Source: an uncultured Collinsella sp. (GTDB lineage: Bacteria > Actinomycetota > Coriobacteriia > Coriobacteriales > Coriobacteriaceae). Taken from it: a DNA stretch of 6,032 bases. Where the stretch lies: positions 1 to 6,032 of the forward strand of contig CALJDJ010000030.1 of NCBI GenBank assembly GCA_938023705.1, in the 5' to 3' direction. Of the stretch, positions 1 through 5,854 are shown piece by piece. Positions within the stretch are counted from its first letter, which is position 1; each line of letters opens with the position of its first letter. A program made the translations under genes and the position numbers. Under the pieces are notes generated by a model. That model worked only from the letters and a program-made list of their open reading frames with translations. It had not been told where the DNA came from and ran no database searches.

Positions 1-53
1 CCCGCGACCCCAACCTTGGCAAGGTTGTGCTCTACCAACTGAGCCATGTCCGC
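1..53 (-). tRNA. tRNA-Gly(GCC), 3' part cut off by the window start
   Basis: The 53 bases are identical to the 5' 53 bases of the complete tRNA-Gly at 2265-2340. On the minus strand they start GCGGACA at 53, then show the D arm (GCTC/GAGC), and an anticodon stem CAACC/GGTTG enclosing loop TTGCCAA. The anticodon GCC is complementary to 18-20 and reads GGC/GGU glycine codons. The 3' half of the T arm, the acceptor 3' strand and CCA lie outside the window. A promoter is visible just upstream at 66-94. The gene follows the GH13 gene on the same strand with no terminator between them. Confidence 0.95.
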
Positions 54-65
54 TTACGAGGATTA

Positions 66-94
66 ATCTTACGTGATACCCGCATCCTATGCAA
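66..94 (-). promoter_or_regulatory. Promoter of the partial tRNA-Gly gene
   Basis: The minus strand has a -35 box TTGCAT (89-94) and a -10 box TAAGAT (66-71), separated by exactly 17 bases. The expected transcription start near 59 leaves a leader of about 6 bases before the tRNA 5' end at 53. A T-tract/A-tract palindrome abuts the -35 upstream, as at the other two tRNA promoters in the window. Confidence 0.7.
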
Positions 95-95
95 G

Positions 96-113
96 AACTT
101 TTTTTGAAAAGTT
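96..113 (-). promoter_or_regulatory. UP-element-like inverted repeat upstream of the tRNA-Gly promoter
   Basis: On the minus strand the sequence is AACTTTTCAAAAAAAGTT, with 7-bp perfect outer arms (AACTTTT/AAAAGTT). Its core ends two bases before the -35 box. This is the least symmetric of three copies; the others are at 2384-2400 and 5855-5871. Position and A/T tracts fit an UP element contacted by the RNA polymerase alpha subunit; a protein-binding site is the alternative. The function is inferred. Confidence 0.55.
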
Positions 114-144
114 TTGCGACGCCCTCTCGAACCTCGCGAAGACA

Positions 145-1929
145 TCAGCCACCATGGAAAGCGCGGGCAAACGCAAACTCGCCGCAAGAGGCCCCCTGCA
201 ACTCAGCGAGCATGATCCAGGCAGAGCTGTCCTGCGCAAGTCTGCCGTCTGCAAGCGGTGATGAGGTGAGCAGGACCTTGCCCGCCGGCAGCTCCACGGG
301 TGCTGCACCGAAGTTCGTCACACACGCCCAGCCGTTGTCGCGGCGATAGGCGATGACGCCGCCCTCAGCGCCCTCGGCACCATCCGCAAGGCCGGTGCGC
401 CCGTCAAGATCGAGCCACGCAAGATCGTTGGCGCACCCGCGCAGCTTGCGCCGCAGCCAGAGGGCGTCACGATAGAGCGCAAGCATCGATGTCGGGTCCG
501 CTTCTTCCCTATCGGCAGCGTAATCGGAAAACCATGCAGGCTGCGGCAGATGGGGCGCCGCATCGGCGTCCGCCGGTGAAAACCCAAACGATCCGCCCTG
601 CGTGGGATCGTCCGCTGCCACCCACGGCAGGGGCACACGGCAGCCGTCGCGCCCCTTCTCGCGCTTCGGTCCGTGCGTATTGGTCGCAGTAGGATCTTCG
701 AGTGCGGCCCACGGGATATCGGCCACCTCAAAAAGGCCGAGCTCCTCACCCTGATACACGTATGCCGAGCCCGGAAGCGCCAGCTCAAGCAAAAGGGCCG
801 CCCGCGCGCGGCGCTCGCCGAGTTCACGGTCCTCGTCATAAGACGACCCGTCGCGTAAGAGCCAGTCAAGCGCAATCTGGTGGTAGCGCGTCGCCTTGAT
901 TTGCGGCAGGGCATAGCGCGTCGCCACGCGCGGCACGTCGTGGTTGGAGAGTACCCAGGTCGAGGCGGAATCGGATTCGATGGCCGCCTTCAAGCCCTCC
1001 TCGATTGCAGCGTGCATGTCATCATAGGTCCAAGTGGCCTTGGCGAACTCAAAGTTAAATGTCTGGCCAAGCTCGCTGGGGCGCGCGTAGAGATACTGGC
1101 GCTCGGGCAGCACCCACGCCTCGGCAACAGCGCTGCGCGGCGGATTATAGCGGTCGAACACGCGGCGCCACTCGCGATAGATCTCGTGAACCTCGTTGCG
1201 ATCCCACAGCGGATGGGTGCCGTCGTCAACCATGTCATCGCCCTCGGCGAGATGCCACTGGTCGAGATCATCGCGGTCGAGATCCTTGGCGAGACCGTGC
1301 GCCACATCAATGCGAAAGCCATCGACGCCTCGATCGCTCCAAAACGCCAGGACGTCGCAAAAGAACGCGCGAACCTCGGAGCATGACCAGTCAAAGTCCG
1401 GCTGCTCGGGCGTAAACATGTGCAGATACCACTGACCGCCCGCAACACGCGTCCAGGCGGGGCCGCCAAAGTTGGCATTCCAATTGGTGGGAGGCAGCTC
1501 GCCATGCTCGCCGCGACCATCACGGAAGATATAGCGGGCGCGCTCGGGCGATCCGGGGCCGGCGGCAAGAGCGGCTTTGAACCAGGGGTGCTGGTTGGAC
1601 GAATGGTTGGGCACGATGTCGACGATGACCTTGATGCCGCGCGCGTGAGCCGCGGCGATCATGTCATCGAAGTCGTCAAGCGAGCCGAGACGTTGGTCGA
1701 CATCGCAGTAGTCCGCCACGTCATAGCCGCCATCGACAAGAGGCGATGGGTAAAACGGGCTCAGCCAGATGGCCTCGATACCCAGCCGCTCAAGATAGTC
1801 CATCTGCTGGGTAATGCCCGCGATATCGCCCAAACCCGAACCAGTCGAGTCCTTAAACGAGCGCGGGTAAATCTGATAGATCGCGGCATCGGACATCCAT
1901 GAGCGCGAGGAGGACTTTTCTGTAGCCAT
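145..1929 (-). CDS. GH13 alpha-glucosidase / oligo-1,6-glucosidase family enzyme
   Basis: This is a cytoplasmic glycoside hydrolase of the alpha-amylase family (GH13), likely releasing glucose from the non-reducing ends of short alpha-glucosides such as isomaltose or maltose. With the ATG at 1929 the protein has 594 residues. The (beta/alpha)8 barrel starts at DAAIYQIYPRSF (about residue 14). Family regions in order are region I DIVPNH (104-109), region V QPDFDW (176-181), region II GFRIDVAHG (204-212, nucleophile Asp208), region III VAEAW with acid/base Glu270, and region IV SNHD (Asp331). GRDGCRVPLPW follows near 426-436, and a beta domain fills about the last 100 residues. No signal peptide is seen. 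The start is chosen because GGGAGA lies 8 bases upstream of the ATG and the family fold begins just after it. The open frame reaches 2064, but the extra 45 residues resemble nothing. The motifs recall actinobacterial alpha-glucosidases (GH13_30-like), but exact substrate specificity cannot be read from sequence. The gene stands alone, between two tRNA-Gly genes. Confidence 0.93.
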   Translation of the reverse strand: MATEKSSSRSWMSDAAIYQIYPRSFKDSTGSGLGDIAGITQQMDYLERLGIEAIWLSPFYPSPLVDGGYDVADYCDVDQRLGSLDDFDDMIAAAHARGIKVIVDIVPNHSSNQHPWFKAALAAGPGSPERARYIFRDGRGEHGELPPTNWNANFGGPAWTRVAGGQWYLHMFTPEQPDFDWSCSEVRAFFCDVLAFWSDRGVDGFRIDVAHGLAKDLDRDDLDQWHLAEGDDMVDDGTHPLWDRNEVHEIYREWRRVFDRYNPPRSAVAEAWVLPERQYLYARPSELGQTFNFEFAKATWTYDDMHAAIEEGLKAAIESDSASTWVLSNHDVPRVATRYALPQIKATRYHQIALDWLLRDGSSYDEDRELGERRARAALLLELALPGSAYVYQGEELGLFEVADIPWAALEDPTATNTHGPKREKGRDGCRVPLPWVAADDPTQGGSFGFSPADADAAPHLPQPAWFSDYAADREEADPTSMLALYRDALWLRRKLRGCANDLAWLDLDGRTGLADGAEGAEGGVIAYRRDNGWACVTNFGAAPVELPAGKVLLTSSPLADGRLAQDSSAWIMLAELQGASCGEFAFARAFHGG

Positions 1930-1972
1930 GGGGTGTGTCTCCCTTGCAAAGAGGTTTTGTGAGATGCCCACG

Positions 1973-2003
1973 ATGATACGCCCAAAGCTGACATTCACGG
2001 CAA
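1973..2003 (-). promoter_or_regulatory. Possible promoter of the GH13 gene
   Basis: The minus strand shows a fair -10 box TATCAT (1973-1978) and a weak -35-like TTGCCG (1998-2003) with a long 19-base spacer. It would give a leader of about 35 bases before the ATG at 1929. No clear LacI-type or other operator was found around it. This is the best candidate in the gap, but weak. Confidence 0.3.
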
Positions 2004-2119
2004 TCAACGCCGCAGCCACGCCCCAAACGCTCGCCCCCTCTCGGGCTCGAGCCTCCTGGGACAAATCGATCGATTAGTGAAAAGAACGGAAGACTTACTC
2101 CCCCGGCCACGACAGCGAG

Positions 2120-2217
2120 CGGGCTCCGGGTGCCCCAGGTTGCCGCGAAAGAGGAGGGAAGCGTACTTTATGTACGCGACCGACGATTGAGGGGCAAGAT
2201 GGGGTGCCCGGGGCCCG
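2120..2217. repeat. Nested intergenic inverted repeat (outer arms plus inner hairpin)
   Basis: The outer arms are 18 bases each, 2120-2137 and 2200-2217. Fifteen positions are complementary and the other three would be G-U pairs if the plus strand is transcribed (A-C mismatches on the other strand). In the centre is a perfect 6-bp hairpin GCGTAC/GTACGC (2161-2177) with loop TTTAT. The two spacers between outer and inner arms have nearly equal length, 23 and 22 bases. The element fills most of the gap between the tRNA-Gly terminator and the GH13 leader. It contains no credible gene and has no U-tract, so it is not a standard terminator. Confidence 0.7.
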
Positions 2218-2229
2218 CGCAGCGTCAAC

Positions 2230-2256
2230 AAAAAACGCGGTTCGTTAGAACCGCGT
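2230..2256 (-). terminator. Intrinsic terminator of tRNA-Gly
   Basis: Reading the minus strand, a perfect 9-bp stem ACGCGGTTC/GAACCGCGT (2235-2256) with loop TAAC is followed at once by a T-tract (complement of 2230-2235). It begins about 9 bases after the tRNA CCA end, so it ends the tRNA-Gly transcript. Confidence 0.92.
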
Positions 2257-2264
2257 AAGATAGT

Positions 2265-2340
2265 TGGAGCGGACAACGGGGCTCGAACCCGCGACCCCAA
2301 CCTTGGCAAGGTTGTGCTCTACCAACTGAGCCATGTCCGC
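2265..2340 (-). tRNA. tRNA-Gly(GCC), complete
   Basis: This is a 76-base gene including the encoded CCA. Acceptor strands GCGGACA and TGTCCGC pair perfectly, followed by discriminator T and CCA (2265-2267). The D arm, the anticodon arm CAACC-TTGCCAA-GGTTG and the T arm with GTTCGAGC are all intact. The anticodon GCC is complementary to 2305-2307. It has its own promoter (2353-2381) and terminator (2230-2256). Its first 53 bases equal those of the tRNA at 1-53. Confidence 0.98.
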
Positions 2341-2352
2341 TTGCGGGTTATT

Positions 2353-2381
2353 AATTTACGCGAGTTGCCCAAAAGACGCAA
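2353..2381 (-). promoter_or_regulatory. Promoter of the complete tRNA-Gly gene
   Basis: The minus strand has -35 TTGCGT (2376-2381) and -10 TAAATT (2353-2358) with a 17-base spacer. The predicted start near 2346 leaves a leader of about 6 bases. The box positions relative to the tRNA match those of the tRNA-Gly copy at 1-53. Confidence 0.7.
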
Positions 2382-2383
2382 GT

Positions 2384-2400
2384 ACTTTTTTCAAAAAAGT
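2384..2400 (-). promoter_or_regulatory. UP-element-like palindrome upstream of tRNA-Gly
   Basis: This is a perfect 17-base odd palindrome, ACTTTTTTGAAAAAAGT on the minus strand, with 8-bp arms. It ends exactly two bases before the -35 box and is identical to the copy at 5855-5871. It could also fold as an A/U hairpin in a transcript reading through from the STAS-HATPase gene, but it would be too weak to terminate well. The role as an UP element or binding site is inferred from position. Confidence 0.6.
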
Positions 2401-2416
2401 TGTTCGCCACATGCTC

Positions 2417-2436
2417 TTGGCAGATATACATGCCAA
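2417..2436 (-). other. Small hairpin after the STAS-HATPase stop codon
   Basis: A 6-bp stem TTGGCA/TGCCAA with an 8-base loop lies about 10 bases past the stop at 2446. It is not followed directly by a T-tract; the nearest one (2393-2398 on the plus strand as A's) is about 18 bases further on. It may stabilise the mRNA 3' end or be a poor terminator. Confidence 0.3.
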
Positions 2437-2445
2437 AACGATTTA

Positions 2446-3192
2446 CTAGGCGCACGATTCCAATGTTCCGCTAAACAGCTTTACCATCCGAACGCGCGTA
2501 CCGGCACCATCAGTACGACGGGCAACCTCCACGTTGTCGACTAACATGCGCATGAGCTTGATCCCACGCCCGCGCTCCTCAGTCGTAACCGGTTCACTCG
2601 ACCCGTCAATCGAATAGCCCGCCCCACGGTCGACAACCTCAATCACGACACGATCGCCATAGGCCTGAACCGTCAGGATGCATCCGATACCGCCCGCATG
2701 GTCATACGCGTTGCCCAGCGCCTCGCCCGATGCCAACGCGACGTCATAGCGCTCATCCCGCCTCAGGGGAAGCGGTTCGAGTAGCTCGGCAATACGATGA
2801 CGATAGTATGGAAGGTTCTCGATACCCTGGCGCACCTCGACACTCTTGCTCCAGCGAGGCAATTCCCCCACCGGAATGGCAGGAATCGACTCCCGAGCGA
2901 AGCCCGCAACATGGAGGATGTCGACAAGTCGGGCAATCTCCAAAAAGCGGATGACCTCATCGGAGGCGTTAACGAGCGAAAGCAGGCCCTCTCGCCTCAT
3001 GAGTTCTCTGGCACGTGTAAGCAAAAACGCCAAACCCGTCGAGTCGATAAAGCCCACGGCCTGGCAATTGATGACAACGCGACGAACGCCCCGGTCGATC
3101 AAATTGTCCAACCGTCGGCGCAGCACGGGCACCGAGGCGATGTCGACATCACCCGGTGGCGTCAAAACCGCTATGTCATTCCACTCATTCAT
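2446..3192 (-). CDS. STAS-HATPase fusion: anti-anti-sigma factor joined to RsbW/SpoIIAB-type kinase
   Basis: This is a cytoplasmic partner-switching regulator of 248 residues from the ATG at 3192. Residues about 6-105 form a STAS domain; the phospho-acceptor motif FIDSTGLAFLL gives Ser51 by analogy with RsbV Ser56. Residues about 115-248 form a GHKL ATPase of the RsbW/SpoIIAB type. Its N box is EALGNAYDHA (Glu157, Asn161, His165), its G1 box is VVDRGAGY, and its G2 box is ERGRGIKLMRML. The kinase therefore looks intact. In Bacillus these activities sit on two proteins, where the unphosphorylated STAS protein captures the kinase and frees a sigma factor. The frame stays open to a TTG at 3255, adding 21 residues; ATG 3192 is preferred because the STAS fold starts just after it and a weak GGGGAA lies 10 bases upstream. 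The gene follows the phosphatase gene by 78 bases on the same strand and probably shares its transcript. The cognate sigma factor, if any, is not in the window. Confidence 0.9.
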   Translation of the reverse strand: MNEWNDIAVLTPPGDVDIASVPVLRRRLDNLIDRGVRRVVINCQAVGFIDSTGLAFLLTRARELMRREGLLSLVNASDEVIRFLEIARLVDILHVAGFARESIPAIPVGELPRWSKSVEVRQGIENLPYYRHRIAELLEPLPLRRDERYDVALASGEALGNAYDHAGGIGCILTVQAYGDRVVIEVVDRGAGYSIDGSSEPVTTEERGRGIKLMRMLVDNVEVARRTDGAGTRVRMVKLFSGTLESCA

Positions 3193-3233
3193 ACGACCAT
3201 GGTTCCCCAAAAAAGCCCACTCGATGCATTCAT
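3189..3233 (-). other. Possible 14-codon leader ORF coupled to the STAS-HATPase start
   Basis: On the minus strand an ATG at 3233, preceded closely by GGGGAA, opens a 14-codon frame (MNASSGLFWGTMVV). Its stop TGA overlaps the ATG at 3192 as ATGA. Such overlap is typical of translational coupling, and it could explain the weak ribosome binding site of the main gene. The peptide itself has no recognisable function, and an ORF this short can arise by chance. Confidence 0.25.
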
Positions 3234-3270
3234 TTCCCCAACCGTGCGGATTCAACCCGCCCAGCGTCGT

Positions 3271-5616
3271 CTATGAACGACCCCGTAAAAACTCAAGGGA
3301 CACCAATGCAATGTCATCGTCCAGCGCCGAATCGGTAAATCGGTCAAGCTCGCCCAAGACCTTGCCGCAAATGCCCGATACGCCCTCACCCGAGACAGAG
3401 AGCAGAAGGTCGCGAAGGCGCTGTTCGCCAAAGAAAGCACCCGAGCGATCACGTGCTTCAATCGTTCCGTCGGTATACATAAATAGCATGTCACCAGGAG
3501 CGAACGTAAAGGCGCCCGTCTCGTAGACCATGCTCTCAAAGGCACCGATCACGCCCGATTGGCACCCAAGGAGCTCCACTTCTCCCCCTCGGGTTTCTCC
3601 GCCGCCAAGCGGCTTCGACGACGGTCTGATGACCATAGTGGGAGGATGTCCCGCAGAGCAATAGGTAGCGCGCCCGGCTTTAAGGTCAATCTTAGCGATA
3701 AAGGCCGTCACGAACGTCTCGACCCTCGAAAAGCCCATGAGCATGCTATTGAGCGAGCGGGCCATGCGGGCAGGCCCCGCACCCTCCCAGGCATAGGCCG
3801 TCAGCGCCGTCTTGACGAGTGCAGACATGGATGCCGCCTCGATGCCCTTGCCGGACACATCGCCCAGGATCATGACGGCGCAATCGTCGGGAAGACGGAT
3901 GAGCGTATAGAAGTCACCACCGACCAATGCAGAGTTCGTGGCTGACAGGTATACCGAATCAGTCGCGATACCCGGAACGTCACCAAGCGAATTTCTCATG
4001 CCAATCTGAAGCGTCTGAGCAATATGACGTTCTTCGCGCTTTTGAGACTCGCCCTCATAAATCAACTCAAAGTCATGCGCCAAATGCACCATGTAGTCGT
4101 ATTCGAGGTCATCAATGGGCTCCTGGCTGCCATCGCGGAGCAGCAAAGCACGCCTCGTCGGCCCCTTGGCGATATCAGCGGGAACAATTGCATCGTTGCT
4201 TCGCTTGCCATCCGATTCCGAGTGGTAGCGCCCTGCTTCGATGCCGGAGTCGACATAAAGTCCCTGACACGGTAGGCCGTGGGCCCTCAACCATGCACCC
4301 ATAGACGTGGATTCGTCCACACGTGTAAGGCGCACGTGCCTGAGATCGTCGGCACTCGTCCCGCCCAGCACCGATGTCTCGAACCCATCAGAAGATGTCC
4401 CCAGGCGCGCCGCCGGCGTCGTGACGGAAAAGAAGAGTGACTCTGGATCGCCCGGCAACGCCACACGGCTACCGCCCTCAAAATCGATAACATAGGCTTC
4501 GAGGCCCGCATCGTACTCCACGGGGCAAAAATGGCAATTGAGCACGGCACAGATTTCGGACGAGACGGCGTGCGAAGCAGCGACCGGATCATCAAGATAG
4601 GTAAAAAGCTCATCGCGCAGCACGTTGAGCGAACGACCAAGTTCTGCCGTGCGGCGCGAACGCAAGCTCGACGCCATGCCGACCATCTGAATAGACAGGT
4701 AATCGCAGATGACCTCGAGCACGTTAAGGTCATAGGCAAGTGGCGCCTGTGGACGTTTCCAACCGACCTCCAACACACCGAGCACCTGCGTGCCGTAAAA
4801 CACGGGAAGACAGATCTCGCTGCGATACGGGGGCATATCCTGCACGCGCAGCAAGTGCTTGGAACGATTGTCCAAATCCATGAACATACCCGAAGCAACC
4901 CGGTCGCCCTCAAGGTCCTGCTGAATCGACAGGCGGCAGGCACGCGACTCGCGAAGAACATACGTCGGAATGCCAGCGCCATACGGCAAAAACTCGGGCA
5001 GGTAGCTATCATGCAGCTCCTTGGAAACACCGCGAAGCTTAAAGCCGCCGCTCTCAGAAAAATAAATCGCAGCTCCAGAGGCATCGAGCGTTCCGACGAG
5101 CTGATTCAAAACGATATCGAGCAAGCTGGGGAGCTCATTGGAGCCCACGGTACTCATAATGACCGAAAGGGTACCCGAAAGGCGTTTATTCGCCACCCTA
5201 AGCTCCGAAAGCGCACGTTTGAGCTGACGATCGTGGGAATACTGCTCTTCGATACTGTGAAGCGCCACCAGGACACGTGGTGCGCGGCGCCCAAAGATGC
5301 GTGGAGGCGTTACGGAGCCCGCACGAACCAAGACGGGAATAAAAGAGCCGTCACTCAGCTTGAGCATCAGTTCGTTCTCGGAGCCATCAGTTTCAAATGG
5401 TAGACGATGTTCCGTCGCACGTTCAAAAGCGGACGAATACAGGACGTCTTTAACATCTCCACCGATGACGTCGGCGCGTTCCTCGCACATCAAACCAAGT
5501 AAGCGATTATTCACATGCAGAATGGTTCCGTCGAGCTCACAAATGATGACAGCATCGCTCGTGATCTCGACCAGTTGGGCAACGTCTGCCCACTCGTTGC
5601 GCTCAAGCGTTTCCAT
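3271..5616 (-). CDS. PAS-GAF-SpoIIE/PP2C sensor serine phosphatase (RsbU-like)
   Basis: This multidomain cytoplasmic protein phosphatase likely dephosphorylates the STAS domain encoded next door, answering a signal read by its N-terminal half. Residue numbers here count from the GTG at 5628; subtract 4 for the preferred ATG at 5616, which has GAGGT 5 bases upstream. A PAS domain spans about 12-125 (DAVIICELDGTILHVNNR). A helical linker spans 126-160 and a GAF domain 165-318. A second, poorly conserved GAF-like region covers about 330-520. The helix EERHIAQTLQIGM leads into a PP2C/SpoIIE domain (about 545-781). Metal-site motifs are complete: VGGDFY (Asp572), GDVSGKG (Asp590), SAGHPP, YTDGTIEA (Asp720) and DDDIAL (Asp771/772). 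No membrane segments are seen. A strong terminator ends only about 27 bases before the ATG, leaving little room for a promoter. The ligand is unknown. Confidence 0.92.
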   Translation of the reverse strand: METLERNEWADVAQLVEITSDAVIICELDGTILHVNNRLLGLMCEERADVIGGDVKDVLYSSAFERATEHRLPFETDGSENELMLKLSDGSFIPVLVRAGSVTPPRIFGRRAPRVLVALHSIEEQYSHDRQLKRALSELRVANKRLSGTLSVIMSTVGSNELPSLLDIVLNQLVGTLDASGAAIYFSESGGFKLRGVSKELHDSYLPEFLPYGAGIPTYVLRESRACRLSIQQDLEGDRVASGMFMDLDNRSKHLLRVQDMPPYRSEICLPVFYGTQVLGVLEVGWKRPQAPLAYDLNVLEVICDYLSIQMVGMASSLRSRRTAELGRSLNVLRDELFTYLDDPVAASHAVSSEICAVLNCHFCPVEYDAGLEAYVIDFEGGSRVALPGDPESLFFSVTTPAARLGTSSDGFETSVLGGTSADDLRHVRLTRVDESTSMGAWLRAHGLPCQGLYVDSGIEAGRYHSESDGKRSNDAIVPADIAKGPTRRALLLRDGSQEPIDDLEYDYMVHLAHDFELIYEGESQKREERHIAQTLQIGMRNSLGDVPGIATDSVYLSATNSALVGGDFYTLIRLPDDCAVMILGDVSGKGIEAASMSALVKTALTAYAWEGAGPARMARSLNSMLMGFSRVETFVTAFIAKIDLKAGRATYCSAGHPPTMVIRPSSKPLGGGETRGGEVELLGCQSGVIGAFESMVYETGAFTFAPGDMLFMYTDGTIEARDRSGAFFGEQRLRDLLLSVSGEGVSGICGKVLGELDRFTDSALDDDIALVSLEFLRGRS

Positions 5617-5626
5617 CGTGGACCTC
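5617..5626 (-). promoter_or_regulatory. Ribosome binding site deciding the phosphatase start
   Basis: The minus strand reads GTGAGGTCCACG then ATG. GAGGT sits 5 bases before the ATG at 5616, whereas the in-frame GTG at 5628 overlaps this motif and has no comparable site of its own. This favours the ATG and a 781-residue product. Confidence 0.6.
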
Positions 5627-5642
5627 ACCGTCTATCGGTAAC

Positions 5643-5664
5643 AAAAAAGCCTCCGAAGAGGCTT
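5643..5664 (-). terminator. Intrinsic terminator of tRNA-Leu
   Basis: On the minus strand a perfect 7-bp stem AAGCCTC/GAGGCTT with the stable tetraloop TTCG (5647-5664) runs into a T-tract (complement of 5643-5648). It starts about 11 bases past the tRNA CCA end. It also stands just ahead of the phosphatase gene, so it sets how much tRNA-Leu transcription could reach that gene. Confidence 0.92.
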
Positions 5665-5675
5665 CTCAAATGCGA

Positions 5676-5765
5676 TGGTGTCGGAGGCGGGACTTGAACC
5701 CGCATGACCAAAAAGCGGTCACTAGCACCTCAAGCTAGCGCGTCTGCCAATTCCGCCACTCCGAC
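5676..5765 (-). tRNA. tRNA-Leu(GAG)
   Basis: This is a 90-base class II tRNA with encoded CCA (5676-5678) and discriminator A. Acceptor strands GTCGGAG/CTCCGAC pair perfectly. The anticodon stem CTAGC/GCTAG encloses loop TTGAGGT with anticodon GAG (complement of 5729-5731), reading CUC and CUU. The long variable arm is a stem TGACC/GGTCA, as expected for leucine, and the T arm contains GTTCAAGT. Its promoter lies about 60 bases upstream and a terminator follows. Confidence 0.98.
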
Positions 5766-5775
5766 ATGCTATGTT

Positions 5776-5815
5776 GTTGATTCGCGGTTCGTTTTCTTGG
5801 ACCCGCGCGTTCAAC
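5776..5815 (-). other. Hairpin in the tRNA-Leu leader
   Basis: On the minus strand GTTGA (5811-5815) can pair with TCAAC (5776-5780). Inside it CGCGG (5803-5807) pairs with CCGCG (5783-5787), with a 15-base loop. The outer strand starts at about the predicted transcription start (5816), so nearly the whole 50-base leader could fold. Both tRNA-Gly genes have leaders of only about 6 bases. A role in 5' processing or in protecting the precursor is a guess. Confidence 0.35.
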
Positions 5816-5822
5816 GAGGAAG

Positions 5823-5852
5823 ATAATAACCTATGATTCGAGAACTGTGCAA
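5823..5852 (-). promoter_or_regulatory. Promoter of tRNA-Leu
   Basis: The minus strand has -35 TTGCAC (5847-5852) and -10 TATTAT (5823-5828) with an 18-base spacer; TTATTA one base earlier would give 17. The expected start is near 5816. The -35 region is preceded by the same palindrome as the tRNA-Gly promoter at 2353-2381, at the same two-base distance. Confidence 0.7.
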
Positions 5853-5854
5853 GC

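Noticed and set aside
880..1386. 168-residue open frame on the plus strand
   Set aside because: It is antisense to conserved GH13 motifs and is a by-product of their codon use.
1930..2064. N-terminal extension of the GH13 frame by 45 residues
   Set aside because: The extension matches no known part of the fold, runs through the likely promoter, and a good ribosome binding site sits before the ATG at 1929.
2384..2400. Reading the T/A palindrome as a terminator for the STAS-HATPase gene
   Set aside because: The stem would be almost only A-U pairs and lacks a following U-tract. The fixed distance to three tRNA -35 boxes argues for a promoter role instead.
3193..3255. TTG start giving 21 more residues on the STAS-HATPase protein
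   Set aside because: The STAS fold begins just after the ATG at 3192. The TTG has only a G-rich, non-canonical stretch upstream. It remains possible, since the ribosome site of the ATG is also weak.
4531..5403. 290-residue open frame on the plus strand
   Set aside because: It lies fully antisense to the phosphatase gene, whose domains and motifs are unmistakable, and shows no recognisable protein. Long antisense frames are common in GC-rich coding DNA.
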